Shown: positions 1 through 7,997 of the stretch, one piece after another
Numbering within the stretch: position 1 is the first letter of the stretch
How the letters are laid out: each line of letters starts with the position of its first letter
Source: Actinomycetes bacterium
GTDB lineage: Bacteria; Actinomycetota; Acidimicrobiia; Acidimicrobiales; Bog-793
Length of the DNA stretch: 49,063 nt
Assembly: GCA_021798985.1 (NCBI GenBank)
Contig: JAJZBI010000027.1
Coordinates: 1-49,063, forward strand
Direction of reading: 5' to 3'
Translations under genes and position numbers: made by a program
Notes under the pieces: generated by a model
Told to the model about the DNA's origin: nothing
Database searches by the model: none
Seen by the model: the letters and a program-made list of their open reading frames with translations, nothing else

Positions 1-119
1 CGTGTCCTGCTCAAGTCCATTCCAACGTGCAACATGGTGTCCGGGGCCTCCTTCGTGTGGTTGGTTCCGTTGAGAACCCAACATCCCACTCGGGGGAGGC
101 CCCACCTCCTGCATGGCAT

Positions 120-1166
120 TCAGTCGTCGGCGGCGACATCCTCGCGGCTGTCCAGCTCGAATGTGGCCTCGACGGCCGGTTCGTCGCCGGCGCCGATGAG
201 GACCCGCCTGCCCTCCGGGACGGGCTCGCACGACAGCGGCACGGCCAGCTCGATCGGCACGGCGTCGGCGTAGCGCAGCGTCAGCCGCCGGATGCGAAAC
301 CGCCGATCGGCCTCCTCTCCGAGGGAGAGCTGTGCCGCCTGCCGGGCCGCCTCGGCGAGCGCGATCGCGGGGACGGCGTCGTGCTCGCCGTCGAACAGCG
401 CCGGGTGGTCGGTGTCGATTCGCAGGCTGAAGCGGGAGCGGCGACCTCGACGAACGGCGTGGCAGGCGCACAACAAGACGTCCTCGGCGGCGAGGCGGCC
501 GACAGATTGCGCCACATCGAGGGGGGTGCAGTCGGGCAGGTGCATCGGACCGGAGCGCGCCCGGAGGTGCAGGCGCTTGGCAACGTCGGCGTCCACGCAG
601 GAGAAGGCGCCTGTTCCAACGCCGATACAGCGCCCCCCGCGCCACATCCGGGCGTCGAGCTGCCCACGGCGCAGCTGCGGTCCTCGCCAGCGCACGCCGC
701 GAAGACGCGTGCGGATCACCAGATTTGCAGGTTGCGAGCCCACGGCGAGAAGGCCGGGATTGTCGATGCGGAACTCGAACTCGCGCAGGACGAGCTCGGC
801 GGTGCTGTCGACGCCCAGCTCGACGTGGGCGAGCGCGACGGCGGCCTGCCAGAAGGTCTCCACCAAGAGCATCGGGTCGTGCTCACCGTGCACATTCGGC
901 ACGAAGAAGCGTTGGGCGCGCGCCCACTGGGCGGCGAGCACCGCCTCCCCCCGATCCAGCTCCACGACGGTCGTGAGCAGCACCTGGGCCACCGATTGGC
1001 GGTTCACCAGGTGGCGGGGAACGCCGGAACGCCATGGGTCGTCCCGGGCACGCAGCAGCTCGCGTTCGGTGGGAGCGAAGCCAAGCGGCGGCCACGAGGA
1101 CAGCGTCAGCTCGCCGACTCCGTGTTCTTGGAACGGCGGCAACGCCCCCTCCCTTTCCTCAAGCAT
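120..1166 (-). CDS. AfsA/ScbA-family gamma-butyrolactone biosynthesis protein
   Basis: AfsA-family enzymes join a beta-ketoacyl chain from acyl carrier protein to dihydroxyacetone phosphate, the first committed step of A-factor-type autoregulators. Both AfsA hot-dog repeats are visible. Repeat one, around residues 87-110, carries FFVPNVHGEHDPMLLVETF and WQAA. Repeat two, around residues 251-278, carries DTDHPALFDGEHDAVP followed by EAARQAA. At 348 residues it is slightly longer than the roughly 300 usual for AfsA, the excess being N-terminal. The ATG start overlaps a palindrome. A TTG at 1142 preceded by a GGGAGGGG ribosome-binding sequence inside the first codons is a credible alternative giving 340 residues. 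It is divergent from an ArpA-type receptor, the classic afsA/scbA-scbR arrangement. The family call is firm; the product is inferred. Confidence 0.85.
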   Translation of the reverse strand: MLEEREGALPPFQEHGVGELTLSSWPPLGFAPTERELLRARDDPWRSGVPRHLVNRQSVAQVLLTTVVELDRGEAVLAAQWARAQRFFVPNVHGEHDPMLLVETFWQAAVALAHVELGVDSTAELVLREFEFRIDNPGLLAVGSQPANLVIRTRLRGVRWRGPQLRRGQLDARMWRGGRCIGVGTGAFSCVDADVAKRLHLRARSGPMHLPDCTPLDVAQSVGRLAAEDVLLCACHAVRRGRRSRFSLRIDTDHPALFDGEHDAVPAIALAEAARQAAQLSLGEEADRRFRIRRLTLRYADAVPIELAVPLSCEPVPEGRRVLIGAGDEPAVEATFELDSREDVAADD

Positions 1167-1184
1167 ACCGTAAAGTCGGTATCC
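1161..1184. promoter_or_regulatory. candidate autoregulatory element (ARE) for the ArpA-type receptor
   Basis: Perfect inverted arms ATACCG and CGGTAT are separated by 6 bp at 1165-1182. The right half reads AGTCGGTATC, which matches 8 of 10 positions of the known ArpA half-site GG(T/C)CGGT(A/T)(T/C)G; the left half, read on the other strand, contains CGGTATG. It lies in the divergent intergenic region and overlaps the annotated start of the AfsA-like gene, so a bound receptor would block that gene. The consensus is known from Streptomyces; use of this site here is inferred. Confidence 0.55.
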
Positions 1185-1240
1185 GCACCATGATCACATG
1201 GCAACGAATATTGCTGCAACACATGCAACATCGCCTCTTT

Positions 1241-1311
1241 GCCTACTTTATGGTACGTGCAATTCCGTAGGCGGGCCTGCTGCCGTCGACGGGTATCGTT
1301 GCCACGATGCC
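1241..1311. promoter_or_regulatory. intergenic inverted repeats upstream of the receptor gene
   Basis: Two further dyads lie in the divergent spacer. GCCTAC at 1241-1246 pairs with GTAGGC at 1267-1272. ATCGT at 1295-1299 pairs with ACGAT at 1304-1308, across the start codon of the TetR gene. Neither resembles the ArpA half-site closely. They may be extra operators, or chance in GC-rich DNA. No clear ribosome-binding site precedes 1307, so the receptor mRNA could be leaderless. Confidence 0.25.
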
Positions 1312-2062
1312 GACCTCGGAGAACTCACGACGGAACGCGCCCGCGCCATCCGCCGCGGGCGGTCGGAGTGCTCGCTCGCGTCCCGCCCGAGCGACGGCAT
1401 CGCCGCCTCGGCGCGCCGCCAGTGCTGGGACCGCCAAGGCGGCAGGGCAGGCGGGCGGTCGACCGCGCTCGACGCGGCCGCGGCCCCAAGAGGCCGAGTT
1501 GTCGACTCGCGAGCGGATCGTGATCGCGGCTGCCGAGGCGTTTGCGACGCGGGGCTATCACGGGGTCAACCTCGCCGAGGTGGTGGAGGAGCTCGGCTAC
1601 ACCAAGGGTGCCTTCTACTTCTACTTCAACGGCAAGGACGCGCTAGTGGCCGAGATCGTCAATCGCTACGTCGCCGCCGGGGAAGACACACTGCCAGCCG
1701 GGTTGACGAGCGCCGACGACCGGGTCGAGGCAATCGTCGACGCCAGCCACCGGGTTGCGGACTCCTACCGCGACGATCCGGTCGTACGAGCCGGCACGCG
1801 CCTTTCTGTCGAGCGCAATCTCGTGGGCGTCGAGCTCCCCGGGCCCTTCGTCGGCTGGATCGACAAGATCAGCCGCCTGCTCCAGGAGGCCAAGCGCCTG
1901 AGGCAGGTACGGTCCGACCTCGCGGTTCGCCCGTGCGCGCAGATGATCGTGGGTGCGTTCTACGGGATCCAGGCCGCTTCGGATGACCTGAGCGATCGCC
2001 GCGACCTCCATGCGCAGCTGGACCAGTTCTGGGGGCTCGTGTTGCCCTCGCTGCGGGCGTGA
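1307..2062 (+). CDS. TetR-family regulator, ArpA/ScbR-type gamma-butyrolactone receptor-like
   Basis: This is a 251-residue TetR protein. After a 65-residue Ala/Arg/Pro-rich N-terminal extension comes a helix-turn-helix (about 66-115) containing STRERIVIAAAEAFATRGY and TKGAFYFYF, the recognition-helix signature typical of ArpA-like receptors. The C-terminal ligand domain keeps a tryptophan in GPFVGWIDKISRLL, a region where receptors of this type commonly carry one. It is divergent from the AfsA-like gene, which supports a receptor that represses the synthase gene until ligand binds. The long basic tail may mean the true start lies further in, but no other clear start is visible. The TetR call is certain and the autoregulator-receptor role is well supported by context. 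Confidence 0.85.
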   Translation: MPTSENSRRNAPAPSAAGGRSARSRPARATASPPRRAASAGTAKAAGQAGGRPRSTRPRPQEAELSTRERIVIAAAEAFATRGYHGVNLAEVVEELGYTKGAFYFYFNGKDALVAEIVNRYVAAGEDTLPAGLTSADDRVEAIVDASHRVADSYRDDPVVRAGTRLSVERNLVGVELPGPFVGWIDKISRLLQEAKRLRQVRSDLAVRPCAQMIVGAFYGIQAASDDLSDRRDLHAQLDQFWGLVLPSLRA

Positions 2063-2080
2063 GCAGAGAGGCGAGATCTC

Positions 2081-3631
2081 TCAGCGCCGCCGCCGGCGCA
2101 GCGCGGCGCGGGCTGCGTTGGCGCCAGGAGCGCCATGCACGCCGCCGCCGGGGTGCGCGGAAGACGAGGCGAGATAGAGGTTGGCGACTGGGGTCGCCGC
2201 TCGCCCGAGGCCTGGCAAGGGCCGCCAGACGAGCTGCTGGTGCAGCTGCGCGGTGCCGCCGTTGATCGCGCCGCCCACGAGGTTGGGGTTGAGCTCCTCG
2301 AGCTCGGCTGGTCCGAGCACGTGCCGGCCGACGATTCGCGACCGGAACCCCGGCGCGTAGCGCGCGATCTGCTCCTCGATGCGCTCCGCGAAGGGCTCGA
2401 GCCATCCCGAGGTCACGTCGAGCGCACCGGCGGCGTCCCGCCGCAGTCGGCGGGGCACGCGGGTGTAGGCCCAGGCGGTGTCGTGGCCGGCTGGCGCCCG
2501 GGTGGGGTCGGCGACGGCTTGCTGGCCGAAGACCAAAAAGGGCCGGTCAGGCAGCTGCCCGCTGGCAAGCTGCGCGCTGTATCGGGTGAGGTCGTCGAGG
2601 TCCTCGGCTACGTGGACGGTGCCCGCGCGCCTGGCCTCTGGCGCGTCCCAGGGAACTGGCGCGTCGAGGGCCCAGTCGATCTTCACGGTCCCGTGGTCCC
2701 ATTCGAAGTTCCGTAGGTCGCGCCGGAGTGGCGCGGGCACGTCGGCGGTGTCGAGCAGCGTGCCGTAGAGGATCGGGGCGGCGACTGCGGCCAGCACGGC
2801 ACGGCGGGCTGGGAGCTCGGTACCATCCTGCAGGCGGACGGCGACCGCGCGTCCTGACCGCACGATCACCCGCTTGGCTGCGCTGGCGCACTGCAGCACG
2901 GCGCCTCGGGCTTCGAGGCGCCGGACCAGGGCATCGGTGAGCGCGGCCGCCCCACCTTCGGGGACCGGGAACCCGTGGGTCTGACCGAGGCACGCGAGCA
3001 GCCAGCCGTAGGCCGCGCTCAGGGTCGACTCGGGGGAGAGATCGCTGTGGAGCGCGAGGCCGGCCAGAAGGAGCGCCGCCCCCTCGCCTGCGAACCGCTC
3101 GGTCGCCATGCGGCGCACCGGCAGCAGGGCGTGGCGAGCGAGGCGGAGCGCCTGCTCGACGCCGACCCGGCCGAGGAGCCGGGCGAGCGGGACGAGCGGC
3201 GGGAAGGGCCGGAAGATCGCACCGAGCGCGAGGTCGGCAATTTCCCGCCACTCGCCGATCATCGCCTGCCACGCCTCGCCGTCACCGGCATGGAACGTGT
3301 CGAGCGAGGCACAGGTGGTGGCGAGGTCCATTGACAGCACCGCACAGCGCCCGTCCGGTTGGGGATGGGCGAGCACGAGCGGGGCGCGCCGCCAGGTGAG
3401 CCCGTAGCGCTCCAGCTCGAGCGCCCGCATCACCGGCGAGGCGACGGCCAGGGGATAGAAGGCGCTGAAGACGTCGTGGCGATAGCCCGGGATCGTCAGC
3501 GCAGCGCTGTGTACCGCGCCTCCGGCGTGTGGCCGTGCCTCGACGACGAGGACCGACCACCCCGCGTCGGCGAGCACATTGGCCGCGACCAGGCCGTTGT
3601 GGCCGGCGCCGATCACGATCGCGTCAGCCAT
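2081..3631 (-). CDS. phytoene-dehydrogenase-like FAD-dependent oxidoreductase (COG1233)
   Basis: A 516-residue flavoprotein. The N-terminus has the dinucleotide-binding fold AIVIGAGHNGLVAANVLADAG followed by VVEARPHAGGA. The C-terminus has LYLASSSAHPGGGVHGAPG, the conserved closing motif of the carotenoid desaturase/isomerase superfamily. The ATG at 3631 was chosen because homology starts at once; an in-frame start 19 codons upstream adds only non-conserved sequence. No phytoene synthase or other carotenoid gene is nearby, so the substrate is unknown. It ends 18 bp from the end of the convergent TetR gene and lies between two ArpA-like receptor genes, which makes control by them possible but unproven. 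Confidence 0.85.
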   Translation of the reverse strand: MADAIVIGAGHNGLVAANVLADAGWSVLVVEARPHAGGAVHSAALTIPGYRHDVFSAFYPLAVASPVMRALELERYGLTWRRAPLVLAHPQPDGRCAVLSMDLATTCASLDTFHAGDGEAWQAMIGEWREIADLALGAIFRPFPPLVPLARLLGRVGVEQALRLARHALLPVRRMATERFAGEGAALLLAGLALHSDLSPESTLSAAYGWLLACLGQTHGFPVPEGGAAALTDALVRRLEARGAVLQCASAAKRVIVRSGRAVAVRLQDGTELPARRAVLAAVAAPILYGTLLDTADVPAPLRRDLRNFEWDHGTVKIDWALDAPVPWDAPEARRAGTVHVAEDLDDLTRYSAQLASGQLPDRPFLVFGQQAVADPTRAPAGHDTAWAYTRVPRRLRRDAAGALDVTSGWLEPFAERIEEQIARYAPGFRSRIVGRHVLGPAELEELNPNLVGGAINGGTAQLHQQLVWRPLPGLGRAATPVANLYLASSSAHPGGGVHGAPGANAARAALRRRRR

Positions 3632-3838
3632 CGCCACCGGCCCGCCGGCGGAGGCACCTCTGAGGGAGCATGGAGCGTCGAAGCACACGCACCTCCTCGA
3701 GCGAGGATAGGAGCACCGATCGCCCGAGCTGCGCCGATCACCCCTTTCGTGGCGGCCCGGTCAGCGGCGCCCCCACGTCATGGTGCGAGGCGACCGGCGT
3801 TCGCGCCTGCGGACGCCGATCGCCTGCTGCGGGGTTGG

Positions 3839-4561
3839 CTAGGGACGCAGGCTTCCTGCGGACCATTCCCAGAAGTCGTCCAGCTGGGCGGTGGGCGGCT
3901 CGCTGTCGAGGGACGACGAGAGTGCCTCGGCGCCATAGAGGACAGCGACGATGGTGCGCGCCGCGCGCCGCTCGTTGACCTCGCGTCGCAGCTCGCCGGT
4001 CCGCTTCGCGCGCCGCAACATGACCGTCAGGCGCTCGATCCACCGGCTGAACGGCTCGGCGAGCTCGGCGTCGACGAGGTCTCGCTCCATGCGCAGGCGC
4101 ATGCCGGCGCGCATCAGCGCGTCCTCCCGATAACGGACCGCTGCAGCGCGGGTCAAGGTGATGACCGCGTCGAGGGCGTTGGCATCCGTGGCGCCTTTGA
4201 AGAGCTCGTCCTCAGCCGTCAGCGAGCGGTCGACGATCTCGCTGACGAGGGCGTCCTTCCCGTCGAAGTAGAAGTAGAACGCTCCCTTGGTGAACCCGAG
4301 CTCCTCGACGACCTCGGTCAGGTTGACCCCCGCGTAGCCGCGCTCCGCGAATGCCACCGCGGCGGCGCGAACAATACGCTCGCGAGTGCTGAACTCGGTT
4401 TCGCCCGTGTCCTGGGACATGGGGGGGCTGATGACACGCGCCATGGCTGCCGGGCTCTCGTGACGTACACGTTGGCGCGAGGACGCGGTAGCAGCCTTCT
4501 TGGCCGATCGTTCGTTCCTCGCCGTTGACATTGGAACCGATGCTAGTGCGTTGGCTGGCAT
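3839..4561 (-). CDS. second ArpA-type TetR-family regulator
   Basis: A 240-residue TetR protein closely related to the one at 1307-2062. Both share STRERIV, RGY-GVNL-EVVEELG, TKGAFYFYF and GKDALV in the helix-turn-helix, and EPFSRWIERL matches GPFVGWIDKI in the ligand domain. It too has a basic N-terminal extension; methionines at 4531, 4444 and 4420 are possible starts and none has a strong ribosome-binding site. Streptomyces autoregulator loci often carry a true receptor plus a pseudo-receptor that answers to other signals, and this pair fits that pattern. No synthase gene is divergent from this copy. It is a paralogue by sequence; its role is inferred. Confidence 0.85.
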   Translation of the reverse strand: MPANALASVPMSTARNERSAKKAATASSRQRVRHESPAAMARVISPPMSQDTGETEFSTRERIVRAAAVAFAERGYAGVNLTEVVEELGFTKGAFYFYFDGKDALVSEIVDRSLTAEDELFKGATDANALDAVITLTRAAAVRYREDALMRAGMRLRMERDLVDAELAEPFSRWIERLTVMLRRAKRTGELRREVNERRAARTIVAVLYGAEALSSSLDSEPPTAQLDDFWEWSAGSLRP

Positions 4562-5107
4562 GAATATCGCCTATCGAATATTTCGGATGCGCCCGGGAAC
4601 TCTCGTCACGAAATGTGAACGGCTGCCCACCGGGTCGATCGTCCGATCCACTTCATTGGACATGGGACCCTCACTCCCACTTGTTGATGCTAGACGGGCA
4701 AACGGCCTCAGGTATGCGCCCTTGCTGATAAATTCGCAGTTCTTTGCCGCACACACGCCCGTTGGTTGGTCGCGCGTCTTCCGTCCGCGACGTACCCGTA
4801 ACTCATCGCAATACGCGTGCACGAGAGGCGGTCTCGACCCTCGCGATCGAGCGGCTCGACCCCTGTCGCGGGGGCCGCAAACCCTCGAGTCAACGCACCG
4901 GCCTCCATCGGTCGCCGATGGACTCGGCGCGCGCCACCGGGCAGGGAGGGCTCGTCGGCCACCGTCGGATGCGCGGTCCGGTCGGCCCCCGCAGCGGCCG
5001 GCGTGCCGATCCGCCGTCTTGAGCACGCGCTGCGTTGTCCTCGCGTTTGTCCACGTTGGGCCTCGCGCCGACACCTGCCGCTGGGCCTCGCCTCGTTCGG
5101 AGGTCCT
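4562..5107. other. 546-bp intergenic stretch with no supported gene
   Basis: This is the upstream region of the second ArpA-like gene. It is less GC-biased than its surroundings near 4560-4800, as promoter or non-coding DNA would be. AATAT at 4563-4567 and ATATT at 4577-4581 form a weak dyad close to the regulator start. Open frames cross it in several phases, but none shows a recognisable domain or a ribosome-binding site. Confidence 0.4.
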
Positions 5108-5686
5108 TCAGGCACCGCCCACGACTGCGCGCAGCTCCTCGACCGCTTCGCGCATGATGCTCTTGAGGTCGCCATCGGCCTGGTCGCGCGACCAGCGCTC
5201 GAGGGCCACGCGGAGCACCGTCATGCCGGCGTCGGCCGCCAGATCGGCCTGGAGCGCGCGAACCCCGCGTTGGCGCAGTGCCGTTGCCACCGCGGCGGCA
5301 TAGTCCGCGAGCTTGGCGCGCTCTCGCTCGCGCAGCTCCGGGTTCGCCGCGATGACGTCGTGGCGCTGGCGGGACAGGTCCCTGCGGAACTGACCGAGCA
5401 TCGCCGCTGCAGCCTCGAGGCCGCGGGCGACGGCATCGAGGGGCCGGTCGGTCGCGGGGGCGCCGGCGACGCCCTCGATGATCCTTTGCTCGAGCAGCTC
5501 CGAGCCGCCAAAGAGGACCTCCCGCTTGTCGGCAAAGTGGCGGAAGAACGTGCGCTCGCTCACCCCCGCCCGCGCCGCGATCTCGGCCGCGGTGGTGCGC
5601 TCGAATCCCCGCTCGGCATAGAGCGCGAGTGCGGCCTCCTGCAAGCGCCCACGGCTGTTCGGCTCCCATCGCCCCACGGGCGCCAT
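5108..5686 (-). CDS. TetR-family regulator, divergent from an SDR-like gene
   Basis: A 192-residue TetR protein. The helix-turn-helix at about residues 10-57 reads RLQEAALALYAERGFERTT, then AGVSERTFFRHFADK, a different subfamily from the two ArpA-like proteins. The start at 5686 was chosen because it puts the helix-turn-helix at a normal distance from the N-terminus; a longer frame would run through the divergent promoter and a 25-bp palindrome. It very likely represses the adjacent SDR gene and itself through that palindrome. The ligand cannot be predicted from sequence. Confidence 0.9.
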   Translation of the reverse strand: MAPVGRWEPNSRGRLQEAALALYAERGFERTTAAEIAARAGVSERTFFRHFADKREVLFGGSELLEQRIIEGVAGAPATDRPLDAVARGLEAAAAMLGQFRRDLSRQRHDVIAANPELRERERAKLADYAAAVATALRQRGVRALQADLAADAGMTVLRVALERWSRDQADGDLKSIMREAVEELRAVVGGA

Positions 5687-5704
5687 CGTAGTGTTGACAG
5701 TGAC

Positions 5705-5729
5705 TGACATCACGGATACCGTGTTGTCA
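5705..5729. promoter_or_regulatory. 25-bp near-perfect palindrome, probable TetR operator
   Basis: Arms TGACATCACGG (5705-5715) and CCGTGTTGTCA (5719-5729) flank ATA and pair at 10 of 11 positions. The element sits between the divergent TetR (start 5686) and SDR (start 5759) genes. Extra TGACATCA-like half-sites occur at 5705-5712 and 5734-5741, and TTGACA lies at 5694-5699. Position, symmetry and length suit a TetR operator. Confidence 0.65.
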
Positions 5730-5758
5730 CTCACTGACATCAGACGCTGGAGGCGCAG

Positions 5759-6685
5759 ATGCAGATCTTTGTCACGGGGGCCTCGGGCTGGATCGGTTCG
5801 GCCGCTGTTGCGGAGCTGCTCGAGAGCGGACATCACGTGGTGGGCCTCGCTCGCTCGGACACATCAGCCGAACGGCTCGAGGCGGCTGGCGCGGCCGTGC
5901 AGCGCGGCGATCTCACCGACCCCGCCAACCTGGCGGCGGCGGCCGCCCGCTCCGACGGCGTCCTCCACCTTGGGTTCCAGCACGACGTCGCGTGGCGTGG
6001 CGACTTCGTCCAGGCGGCAGCCAATGAGCGCGCCGCGGTGGAGGCGATGGGCGCGGCACTGGCGGGATCGGATCGCCCGTTCGTGCTCGCTTCCGGCATG
6101 ATCGGCCTGGCCCGCGGCCGACCTGCCACCGAGGACGAAGGGCTCGCTGCAACCGCTCAGGTGCGCAACAACCCTGCCGGGCTCCGGGCGGCGACGGCGC
6201 TGCTGGCGCTGTCGCTGCGAGGGATTGGCGTCCGCTCGCGCGTCCTGCGGTTCCCGCCGACCGTCCACGGCGACGGAGACCACGGTTTCATCCGCACCCT
6301 CGTCCAGCTTGCCCGCGAGCGGGGCGTCGCCGCGTACGTGGGAGAGGGAACAAACCGCTGGGCGGCGGTGCATCGCTCAGACGCTGCCAGGCTCGCACGT
6401 TTGGCGCTCGAGTCGGCCCCGGCGGGCTCGGTGTTGCATGCCGTCGCCGACGAAGGCGTAGCACTGCACGTCATTGCCGAGACCATGGCGCGTCACCTCG
6501 AGCTTCCGACGGCCAGCCTCTCGCCCGCGCAGGCCGTGGAGCACTTCGGCCACCTCGGCCACTTCGTCGGGCTCGACAGCGCTTCGACGGCGTCATCGAC
6601 GCGCGCGTTGCTCGGCTGGGAACCAAAGGGCCCGAGCCTGCTCGAAGACCTCGAGGCGGACCACTACTACCGACACGTTCCCTGA
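5759..6685 (+). CDS. extended SDR-like NAD(P)-dependent epimerase/reductase
   Basis: A 308-residue protein with an N-terminal Rossmann motif, MQIFVTGASGWIGSAAVAEL, followed by GLARSD and GDLTD, typical of atypical or extended short-chain dehydrogenases. The usual catalytic YxxxK is not obvious, so it may be an NmrA/epimerase-like member with a modified active site. A purine-rich GGAGG sits just upstream of the ATG. It is transcribed away from the TetR gene at 5108 and is its likely target. In some butyrolactone loci a reductase of this broad class (BarS1) acts late in autoregulator synthesis; placing this gene in such a pathway is only a possibility. Confidence 0.8.
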   Translation: MQIFVTGASGWIGSAAVAELLESGHHVVGLARSDTSAERLEAAGAAVQRGDLTDPANLAAAAARSDGVLHLGFQHDVAWRGDFVQAAANERAAVEAMGAALAGSDRPFVLASGMIGLARGRPATEDEGLAATAQVRNNPAGLRAATALLALSLRGIGVRSRVLRFPPTVHGDGDHGFIRTLVQLARERGVAAYVGEGTNRWAAVHRSDAARLARLALESAPAGSVLHAVADEGVALHVIAETMARHLELPTASLSPAQAVEHFGHLGHFVGLDSASTASSTRALLGWEPKGPSLLEDLEADHYYRHVP

Positions 6686-7171
6686 GCGTCATCGGCACAC
6701 CGGCGAGCGCAAGATGGATGTTCACGGGGCGCCCGTGGCAGAAGCGCCGAAGCTCGGTCAGTCGTGCGCGCGCCCATCGCCAGCTTTCGGAGCAGTCCGG
6801 CGTCCACCGGCAGCCGGCGCCGAGGGGACGCGCCGTACACGCACGCCGTTGTCTCGAGCCTCCGAGCCGTTCTGAAAGGCGTCTCGTCGCGCAGGGGGGG
6901 CGATTGCTCTGACGACGCGTGCGGAGGACCAAGCGGGTGCGCGACCGCTGCCACCGAGCTCGAGCGCCGGCTGCCGGCTGTCGTCGATCGGGGCAACGCG
7001 TCATCGCGAGCCTCGTGCTTGGCGGTCCGGCGGCGGGCCGTGGTCGTGAGATTCCCCGGACAGGTGGAGCGAGGCGATGCGTGCTGTCCAACACGTGTGT
7101 CCAGAGGAGTGACAGGTCCTGGTCAGAGCGTATGAGCCGGCCGCGGACTAGACCGAGACCGCAAAGCGCAA
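6686..7171. other. non-coding stretch ending in a diverged repeat
   Basis: No supported gene is seen. The stretch is mixed GC-rich sequence with a poly-G run near 6894-6900. Its last part, from about 7050, holds the left copy of a repeat described separately. Confidence 0.4.
7050..7138 (+). repeat. left copy of a roughly 90-bp diverged direct repeat
   Basis: This stretch and 7998-8087 share the exact block AGGTCCTGGTCAGAG (7114-7128 and 8067-8081) and alignable sequence for about 70 bp upstream, including CAGAGGAG and GAGCGAGGCG-like words. The pair brackets the transposase relic and the 23-bp tandem repeat. It may be a dispersed intergenic element or a decayed flank of a mobile unit. Confidence 0.55.
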
Positions 7172-7617
7172 CGAGCTCGCCGGGATCGCCGGTTAGGGAT
7201 ATTGCGCCAGCCACTCCCGCTACTTCTGGGGACTGCGGCTCTACCTCGTGTGCGCCTCGGGGGACTGCCGATCGCCTTCGCGCTCGCGCACCCAAAGACC
7301 GAGCAGCGCGAGGTGCTCCGCGATCTGCTCGAGGGTGCCCCCGACCTGCTCGGAGATCGAAGCGGCCAGGTCATCCTGGCCGACAAGGGCGATCGCAGCG
7401 CTGAGCTCGAGGTCTTCTTGAACGAGAACGGCGCGCGCTTGACCCGCCCGACAATGAAGGGCGAAGCCTCTCGTCCCGGCGCGCAGTTCTTGAAGCCGTT
7501 CCGCCAGATCAGCGAATCGGTGACCAGACCCTGAAGGGCCAGCTCGACTTGGAGCGCCACGGCGGCCGCACTCCGCGATCGGGGTGGTCACCCTCGTGCT
7601 TTGCCCGGCTGTACAAC
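7172..7617 (+). pseudogene. degraded IS982-like transposase remnant
   Basis: Three frames together give a recognisable transposase core. One reads GYCASHSRYFWGLRLYLVCAS after an in-frame stop near 7193. The next, from about 7258, reads GLPIAFALAHPKTEQREVL, then VILADKGDRS, then RPGAQFLKPFRQISESV. The last, from about 7534, reads LKGQLDLERHGGRT. This order matches the C-terminal half of IS982-type DDE transposases: an aspartate in ILADKG, then RPG-LKPLRQ-IES, then LKGQLxLERHGGRT. The 5' half is missing and at least two frameshifts and one stop are present, so it is not functional. No clear terminal inverted repeats were found. Confidence 0.7.
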
Positions 7618-7811
7618 ATCCGCGAGGACTCCGAAACTGGGCACGCTCGAATGAAGATCGGCCTGTCCTGGAAGCGCGCACTGTCGGTCGGCTGGCGCGC
7701 CCAGGAGCTGGACCTACTCGGCTACCAGGTCCTGCGGAACGCGGTGGCGCTCGAGACCTGGCGCCGGCGCCAGACCAACCGGGTAGCTGCGCCGGGTAGC
7801 GCGCCACCTTT

Positions 7812-7971
7812 CCCCGTTCCGCTGCCCACCGAGTCCCCGTTCCGCTGCCCACCGAGTCCCCGTTCCGCTGCCCACCGAGTCCCCGTTCCGCTGCCCACCG
7901 AGTCCCCGTTCCGCTGCCCACCGAGTCCCCGTTCCGCTGCCCACCGAGTCCCCGTTCCGCTGCCCACCGAG
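7812..7971. repeat. 23-bp tandem repeat, seven copies
   Basis: The unit begins GTTCCGCTGCCCACCGAG and closes with TCCCC. Copies start at 7816, 7839, 7862, 7885, 7908, 7931 and 7954; the last one breaks after CCGAG. The copies are identical by eye, so the array is young or unstable. There are no spacers, so it is not a CRISPR array. Because 23 is not a multiple of 3, an open frame through it cycles through three readings, which argues against a real protein repeat. Confidence 0.9.
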
Positions 7972-7997
7972 GTCCGCCCCAGCGCCGACCTGTTGCC

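Noticed and set aside
4500-5303. 267-codon plus-strand frame between the TetR genes
   Set aside because: It overlaps the starts and ends of two real minus-strand regulators and shows no domain.
7812-7971. CRISPR array
   Set aside because: The repeats are directly adjacent with no spacers, the unit is 23 bp, and no cas genes are in the window.
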